The notes beneath the pieces are model-generated. The model searched no databases, had not been told where the DNA came from, and was given only the letters and a program-made list of their open reading frames with translations. Position numbers and translations under genes: made by a program. 36,436 bases of DNA from Actinomycetes bacterium (lineage in GTDB: Bacteria > Actinomycetota > Acidimicrobiia > Acidimicrobiales > Poriferisodalaceae): the NCBI GenBank assembly GCA_024228575.1, contig JAAETH010000292.1, forward strand, positions 1-36,436. Direction: 5' to 3'. This document shows positions 32,211 through 36,436 of this stretch, piece after piece (the stretch's first letter is position 1; every line of letters starts with the position of its first letter).

Positions 32211-33251
32211 GTGACATCAATTCTGTTGCCCCGTCCAGACGATTGGCACCTCCACCTCCGCGACGACGAGATGCTCTCGGCGGTGGCTGGCTACTCCGCG
32301 AAGCGGTTCCGCCATGCGCTGGTGATGCCCAACTTGCGTCCACCGATCACGTCCTCGGCAGACGCTGCCGCCTACCGTGCTCGCATTCTCGACCAGGTCG
32401 ACGAGGGGTCATCGTTTGTTCCCCTGATGACGTTGTTCGCTTCGTCCGAACTCGACCTCGAGGATCTTCGTAGCGGCTCGGAGTCCGGTGTTGTGAAGGC
32501 CGTGAAGTTCTATCCGCCGGGTGCAACCACCAACTCCGACCAGGCGAAGGGGTCGCTCGGCTCGCTCCACGAACTGATGGAGGTACTCGTCGAACTCGAC
32601 ATGCGTTTGTTGGTCCACGCAGAGTCGACCGATCCCGACGTCGACGTCTTCGACCGCGAGGCCAAGTTCCTCGACAGGCAGCTGGCGCCGGTCTGCGAGC
32701 GCTACCCCGAGCTGAAGGTAACCGTCGAACATGTCTCGACGGCCGCTGGTGTCGACTTCGTCAATGCACACCCACAGGTCGTCGCTTCGGTGACACCGCA
32801 TCACTTGGCGCGCGAACGTGGCGATCTGCTGGCATCTGGCATGAAGCCCGATCTGTTCTGCAAGCCGGTCATCAACTCCGCGAGCGACCGAGCTGCTTTG
32901 GTGGCAGCCGCCACCGGCGGCGATTCGGGCTTCTTCCTGGGGACCGATTCTGCGCCGCACACCTCGACCGCCAAGTACGCACCGACGGTTGCCGCCGGAA
33001 TCTTCAACGCTGCGTACGGGCTCGAAGTGGTCGCTGAGGTGTTTCACCGAGCCGGGGCCATCGACAACCTCGGAGCGTTCGTGTCGGTCAACGGTGCCGC
33101 CGTGTACGGGTACGAGCCGTCCGACGAACAGATCCGGCTGACACGCGTTGAGTCGCGCGACGTCGGCGAGTCCAAACTCGTCACAGCGATCGGCGATGTC
33201 GTCATGTTCGGCGTCGAGGAAGCCGCTCACTGGATCGTCGAACCCGTCTAG
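32211..33251 (+). CDS. pyrC: dihydroorotase, class II (E. coli PyrC type)
   Basis: 346 aa with GTG start, close to the 348 aa of the E. coli enzyme. Metal site and catalytic residues are in place: His13 and His15 in 'DWHLHLRD', the carboxylated Lys99 in 'VKAVKFYPPGATTNSD', His136 in 'LLVHAEST', His174 in 'VEHVSTAAG' and Asp246 in 'GTDSAPHTS'. It cyclises carbamoyl-aspartate to dihydroorotate in pyrimidine synthesis. No other pyr gene is near. Most Actinobacteria carry the longer class I enzyme in a pyr operon, so a solitary class II gene is unusual. Confidence 0.95.
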   Translation: MTSILLPRPDDWHLHLRDDEMLSAVAGYSAKRFRHALVMPNLRPPITSSADAAAYRARILDQVDEGSSFVPLMTLFASSELDLEDLRSGSESGVVKAVKFYPPGATTNSDQAKGSLGSLHELMEVLVELDMRLLVHAESTDPDVDVFDREAKFLDRQLAPVCERYPELKVTVEHVSTAAGVDFVNAHPQVVASVTPHHLARERGDLLASGMKPDLFCKPVINSASDRAALVAAATGGDSGFFLGTDSAPHTSTAKYAPTVAAGIFNAAYGLEVVAEVFHRAGAIDNLGAFVSVNGAAVYGYEPSDEQIRLTRVESRDVGESKLVTAIGDVVMFGVEEAAHWIVEPV

Positions 33252-33284
33252 TCATCGCTCGTTGGTTTGGGTCACAATCGAGCG

Positions 33285-34055
33285 ATGAGCAGCCTGGACA
33301 ACACCGACTACATCGACGCCGTGGAGGACGTGCTGCAGCGCACGCTCGAGCTGGCGCGAGGCTTGACAGAGGACGATGGTCGGCTGCCGACCGGCTGCCC
33401 GGGTTGGTCTGTCTTCGACAACATCGCCCATATGGTCGGCCTCGAACAGGTGCTCAACGGTGCACCTGACCCCGACATCGACCTACCACCGCTCGATCAC
33501 GTCGAGTCGGACATCGACATCTATATGGAGAAGCAGGTCCACGTCAGGCGTGAACTTCCGCTCGTGTCGGTTGTCGACGAGTTGTCGGGCCTGATCCCCC
33601 GACGGATCGCTTCGTTGCGCGAGGCTGCGGCCATGGGAGACCCGCTCTTGCCCGGGCCGTTCGGCGGCCGAGCGATGTCAAAGTCTCTGCCTGTTCGAAT
33701 CTTCGACCTCTGGGCCCACGAGCAGGACATCCGGCGGGCTGTCGGGCTCCCGGTGCGAGACGATTGTGCTGCCGCCGAGATGTCGCTCGAGCGATCGATC
33801 TTGGGCTGGAGCCGTGCCATTCCCGCGATGGCCGAAGGGCTCGACGGTGTCGTTCGCATCGAGTGCACGGGTCCAGACCCGAGCGAGGTGACCGTTCCCA
33901 TCGGTCAGGGTGGCGCGGAGCTCGCCCGTATTCGAGGCGACCTCGATTCTTTGACCAGAACCTTCTGTGGTCGCGGCGATGTCGATCCAAGCCTGTTGTC
34001 TGGCGACCCGACCCTTGTCGAGCGCCTCAGCGACAACCTCAACCTCACTCCCTGA
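33285..34055 (+). CDS. maleylpyruvate isomerase/DinB-like (mycothiol-dependent type) protein
   Basis: 256 aa from the ATG at 33285; the frame could begin at a TTG 18 bases upstream. The N-terminal DinB-like bundle (MDMPI_N) shows 'LPTGCPGWSVFDNIAHMVGL' with a metal-ligand His and 'RIFDLWAHEQDIRRAVG' with the second His motif. The C-terminal third is the smaller sterol-carrier-like domain of this family. Members are metal-dependent and in Actinobacteria often use mycothiol; the specific reaction is unknown. It follows pyrC by 33 bp. Confidence 0.85.
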   Translation: MSSLDNTDYIDAVEDVLQRTLELARGLTEDDGRLPTGCPGWSVFDNIAHMVGLEQVLNGAPDPDIDLPPLDHVESDIDIYMEKQVHVRRELPLVSVVDELSGLIPRRIASLREAAAMGDPLLPGPFGGRAMSKSLPVRIFDLWAHEQDIRRAVGLPVRDDCAAAEMSLERSILGWSRAIPAMAEGLDGVVRIECTGPDPSEVTVPIGQGGAELARIRGDLDSLTRTFCGRGDVDPSLLSGDPTLVERLSDNLNLTP

Positions 34056-34133
34056 GGCTGCGTTCGCTCGAGAGGCGGACGAGATGTGTTCCCCGTGGCT
34101 GGGCGGCCAGCGATCACGCCCTAGCCTTGGGAG

Positions 34134-35678
34134 ATGCAAGAGAGTCCCCTCCCAGATCTCGACGACGTACCCGAGGGGCATCCACGGCGACAGCTGATTC
34201 TCGCTGTCATGTGCCTGTGTTTGGTGCTGATCATCGCCAGCGTCAGTTCGTTGAACGTCGCCATCCCGACGATCGTTCGCGAACTCGCTCCGACCAGCAC
34301 GCAGCAGCTCTGGATTCTCGACTCGTACGCACTCGTCTTCGCCGGCTTGTTGTTGTTCGCAGGTGCCCTTGGCGATCGTTATGGCCGCAAGCCGGCTCTG
34401 TTGGTCGGCTTGGCAATATTTGGTGGAGCCTCGACCGCCGCAGCGTGGTCGAACAGTCCCGAGCAGGTCATCGCCTTTCGATCCGTCATGGGGGTGGGGG
34501 CGGCATTGATCATGCCGGCGACGCTCTCGACGATCGCTGTTGTGTTTCCTCCAGCCGAGCGGGCGAAGGCCATCGCCGTCTGGGCTGGTTTCGCGGGCGC
34601 GGGTGGGGCCATCGGACCCTTGATGAGTGGCTTATTGCTCGAGCGGTTCTGGTGGGGATCGGTCTTCTTCATCGCAACACCGATCGTCGTCTTGGCGAGC
34701 ATTGCCATCGCTGCCGTGGTGCCCAACAGCCGCGATACCCGGCGCCGCCCCCTCGATTTTGTCGGGGCGCTGCTGTCGGTGATCGGTCTGACCGGGATTG
34801 TGTTCGGCATCATCGAGGGGCCCGAGAACGGCTGGACAGCCCCGCTGACCATCGGTGGATTTGTCCTCGGAACACTCGGCTTGGTCGGGTTCGTCTTGTG
34901 GGAGCTTCGGCGTTCCGAGCCGATGCTCGACCCGCGGTTGTTCCTGATTCCGAGGTTCGGGCTGGGGAGCCTGACCATCACAGCGGCGTTCCTGTCCATG
35001 TTCGGCATGTTCTTCCTGATGACCCTCTATCTGCAGTTTGTGGTCGGGTACACGGCCCTGGGCGCGGCGGTGCGCCTGCTTCCGTTCTCGGCAGTCATGA
35101 TCGCCCTGGCACCACGCAGCCCTCAACTGACCGCCAAGTTCGGAACCCGACGGGTGGTTTCGGCCGGGTTCATCATCCAGGCAACCGGGTTTGCGGTCGC
35201 CCAGTTCCTCGAACCCGACTCGTCCTACCTGGTCGTCGTTGCTGCGGTGGTGCTGATGGGTAGTGGCATGGCACTGCTGATGCCACCGACCACGAACGCA
35301 ATCGTCACCTCGCTCCCGCCTGACAAGGCTGGGGTCGCGTCGGCGGTCAACGACACAACACGCGAGGTCGGTGGCGCCGTGGGCATTGCCCTGATGGGAA
35401 CGCTGATGACCTCGGCGTATCAGAGCTCGCTCGGCTCGGCGACCGATTCCCTGCCACCCGAGTTGGCCGAGGTTGCCAAGGACTCAATCGGTGGAGCAGC
35501 CCAGGTGGCCTCGATCCTGGGAGGACCCGAAGCGGCCGGCTTGCTCGAGAAAGCGAACGAGGCCTATGTCTCTGGAATGCACACGGCGTACTGGGTGGCG
35601 GTGGCGACCGGACTCGTCCTCGCCGCCGTCATCGGGCGTTTCTACCCCACCGATGAGCAGGCTCACACGATCCACTGA
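34134..35678 (+). CDS. MFS transporter, DHA2 (EmrB/QacA) type
   Basis: 514 aa with about 14 hydrophobic segments, the DHA2 (14-TM) layout. Motif A is 'GALGDRYGRKPALLVGL' between TM2 and TM3, motif C is 'GFAGAGGAIGPLMSGLLLER', and 'LNVAIPTIVRELAPTSTQQLWILDSY' marks TM1-2 of this subfamily. It exports drugs or other small molecules by proton antiport. It lies 78 bp downstream of the MDMPI gene. A TetR regulator is encoded about 2 kb away, and a link between them is possible. 'MQESPLPDLDDVPEGHP' is the cytoplasmic N-terminus. Confidence 0.93.
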   Translation: MQESPLPDLDDVPEGHPRRQLILAVMCLCLVLIIASVSSLNVAIPTIVRELAPTSTQQLWILDSYALVFAGLLLFAGALGDRYGRKPALLVGLAIFGGASTAAAWSNSPEQVIAFRSVMGVGAALIMPATLSTIAVVFPPAERAKAIAVWAGFAGAGGAIGPLMSGLLLERFWWGSVFFIATPIVVLASIAIAAVVPNSRDTRRRPLDFVGALLSVIGLTGIVFGIIEGPENGWTAPLTIGGFVLGTLGLVGFVLWELRRSEPMLDPRLFLIPRFGLGSLTITAAFLSMFGMFFLMTLYLQFVVGYTALGAAVRLLPFSAVMIALAPRSPQLTAKFGTRRVVSAGFIIQATGFAVAQFLEPDSSYLVVVAAVVLMGSGMALLMPPTTNAIVTSLPPDKAGVASAVNDTTREVGGAVGIALMGTLMTSAYQSSLGSATDSLPPELAEVAKDSIGGAAQVASILGGPEAAGLLEKANEAYVSGMHTAYWVAVATGLVLAAVIGRFYPTDEQAHTIH

Positions 35679-35688
35679 CAGCAGATTC

Positions 35689-35701
35689 CCGCAGTCTGCG
35701 G
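35689..35701 (+). terminator. short hairpin after the MFS gene
   Basis: CCGCA (35689-35693) pairs with TGCGG (35697-35701) around a 3-base loop, 10 bases after the MFS stop and 13 bases before the next gene. The stem is only 5 bp, so this is weak evidence. Confidence 0.3.
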
Positions 35702-35714
35702 CTATTCTGGCTCC

Positions 35715-35927
35715 ATGGGTGATATCAGCCGTGTGGAACTCGGAACCTCGATCATCGAGGCCGAGATGATTGCTCAAGCTGCTGCGGCTGCCGGTATCCG
35801 GGTGGAGCTACTGAGAAACGGGCATCCTGAAACCGGTGGTCTTGTTGCCCTCGGGCACTCGGCGCTGCTTGTTCACAGCGAACGCGAATCCGAGTTGCGG
35901 CTACTATTGGCCGAGTTCGGCTACTGA
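35715..35927 (+). CDS. small DUF2007-like protein
   Basis: 70 aa. The pattern 'VELGTSIIEAEMIAQAAAAA', 'GIRVELLRNGH', 'ALGHSALLVHSERESELRLL' matches the DUF2007 ('putative signal transducing protein') layout, a small ferredoxin-like fold. Molecular role is unknown. It is 36 bp after the MFS gene and may be co-transcribed with it despite the short hairpin between. No clear Shine-Dalgarno. Confidence 0.75.
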   Translation: MGDISRVELGTSIIEAEMIAQAAAAAGIRVELLRNGHPETGGLVALGHSALLVHSERESELRLLLAEFGY

Positions 35928-36019
35928 CGCCGGCTCGAGGCCGCCAGCCGTCCGACCGCGATGCCTGAGCACTCGATGACTTCAGCCATGCCCGAGATGG
36001 TGAGCAGATTCCCCGGGGG

Positions 36020-36436
36020 TCAGATCGGTAGCGGAGACTTGTAGGTCTCGATGACGAACCGGGGTGTGAAGTCGTGGCGCATGAGGTTCCGTTCCGATGG
36101 CCCTCCGGTCAGCGCCGATGTCGCAGCCAGGTCGCAACCGTGCTGAGCGGCCAGCTCAAGCCGGTAGTCGATGAGGGCGGCCTGGACACCTTGGCGGCGT
36201 TTCGCTGGGACCGTGGACATGCCTCCGAGAGTCGCGAGCCTGTCGCGAATGGTTGTCGTCGCGCAGCCGACCGGTTCGTTGTGAGCCGGATCGAAGGCGA
36301 GCACCATGAACTCACCGTCGACGGCGTGGGCGGCGAGACTGAACGCGTTAGAGGCGCGGCGTTTCGCTGGGTCGGTGTGTCCCCAGCCGATTGCGGTCGT
36401 GTTCTGCCACAGCCGAAGATCGGTCGGGTTCTTGAC
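36020..36436 (-). CDS. GNAT-like acetyltransferase, 5' end beyond the window
   Basis: The frame has no stop from 36020 to the window edge, so 138 C-terminal codons are visible; the internal ATG at 36307 is probably not the start because the upstream codons read as good protein ('LWQNTTAIGWGHTDPAKRR'). The GNAT fold is shown by 'EPVGCATTTIRDRLATLGGM', the acetyl-CoA loop 'VPAKRRQGVQAALIDYRLEL' (RxxGV-type) and a final 'HDFTPRFVIETYKSPLPI' strand. Substrate unknown. Confidence 0.75.
   Translation of the reverse strand, partial: VKNPTDLRLWQNTTAIGWGHTDPAKRRASNAFSLAAHAVDGEFMVLAFDPAHNEPVGCATTTIRDRLATLGGMSTVPAKRRQGVQAALIDYRLELAAQHGCDLAATSALTGGPSERNLMRHDFTPRFVIETYKSPLPI

Noticed and set aside
33764-35263. 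499-codon plus-strand frame over the MDMPI and MFS genes
   Set aside because: Arg-rich composition and no domain, while the other plus frames encode a clear 14-TM transporter and a DinB-like protein.

Overview
The window is a high-GC, gene-dense bacterial chromosome segment, most likely from an actinobacterium of the Acidimicrobiia or a close relative. Supporting signs are strong G/C preference at third codon positions, frequent GTG starts, a gene of the mycothiol-dependent maleylpyruvate isomerase/DinB type, Thr-rich lipoprotein linkers, and a DUF1501 protein ending in 'GYWLVADDGGVFAFGDA'-type repeats. I see no rRNA, tRNA, CRISPR array, transposase, integrase or phage gene. The lineage is inferred from gene content only.

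Layout. (A) 1-2.85 kb: a secreted trypsin-like protease with a C-terminal DUF4214 region, translationally coupled to a META-domain lipoprotein. The pair is bracketed by two 32-bp direct repeats differing at one base, each followed by a hairpin; this is the most unusual structure here. (B) 3.1-7.9 kb, minus strand: class-C beta-lactamase-fold hydrolase, cupin, GNAT, LysE exporter and a membrane-anchored HExxH metallopeptidase. (C) 8.05-14.75 kb, plus strand: a degenerate GGDEF protein, an ABC exporter, xseA-xseB (exonuclease VII) and an S9 peptidase. (D) 14.77-18.03 kb, minus strand: CapA-like lipoprotein, GNAT and MalY/PatB-type aminotransferase. (E) 18.1-18.4 kb: a small membrane protein. (F) 18.45-24.6 kb, minus strand: DUF1800-DUF1501 pair, a second beta-lactamase-fold hydrolase, a single-pass membrane protein and a zinc-ribbon Nudix hydrolase. 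(G) 24.67-25.76 kb: aroC. (H) 25.76-29.94 kb, minus strand: PAC2 protein, luciferase-like oxidoreductase and a beta-propeller lipoprotein. (I) 30.1-36.4 kb: an unknown lipoprotein, a TetR regulator, a class II-type dihydroorotase (pyrC), a MDMPI/DinB-like protein, an MFS drug-type transporter, a DUF2007-like protein and a GNAT gene cut by the window edge.

How the genes work together. Housekeeping functions (aroC, pyrC, xseAB) are scattered among many exported or surface proteins: protease, META lipoprotein, metallopeptidase, CapA, DUF1501, propeller lipoprotein and unknown lipoproteins. Tight coupling marks likely functional pairs: protease/META (4-bp overlap), LysE/GNAT (TGATG), xseA/xseB (ATGA), GNAT/CapA (8-bp overlap), membrane protein/serine hydrolase (GTGA), and DUF1800/DUF1501 (19-bp gap, the same SD and GTG start in both). 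aroC and the PAC2 gene meet tail to tail with overlapping stop codons.
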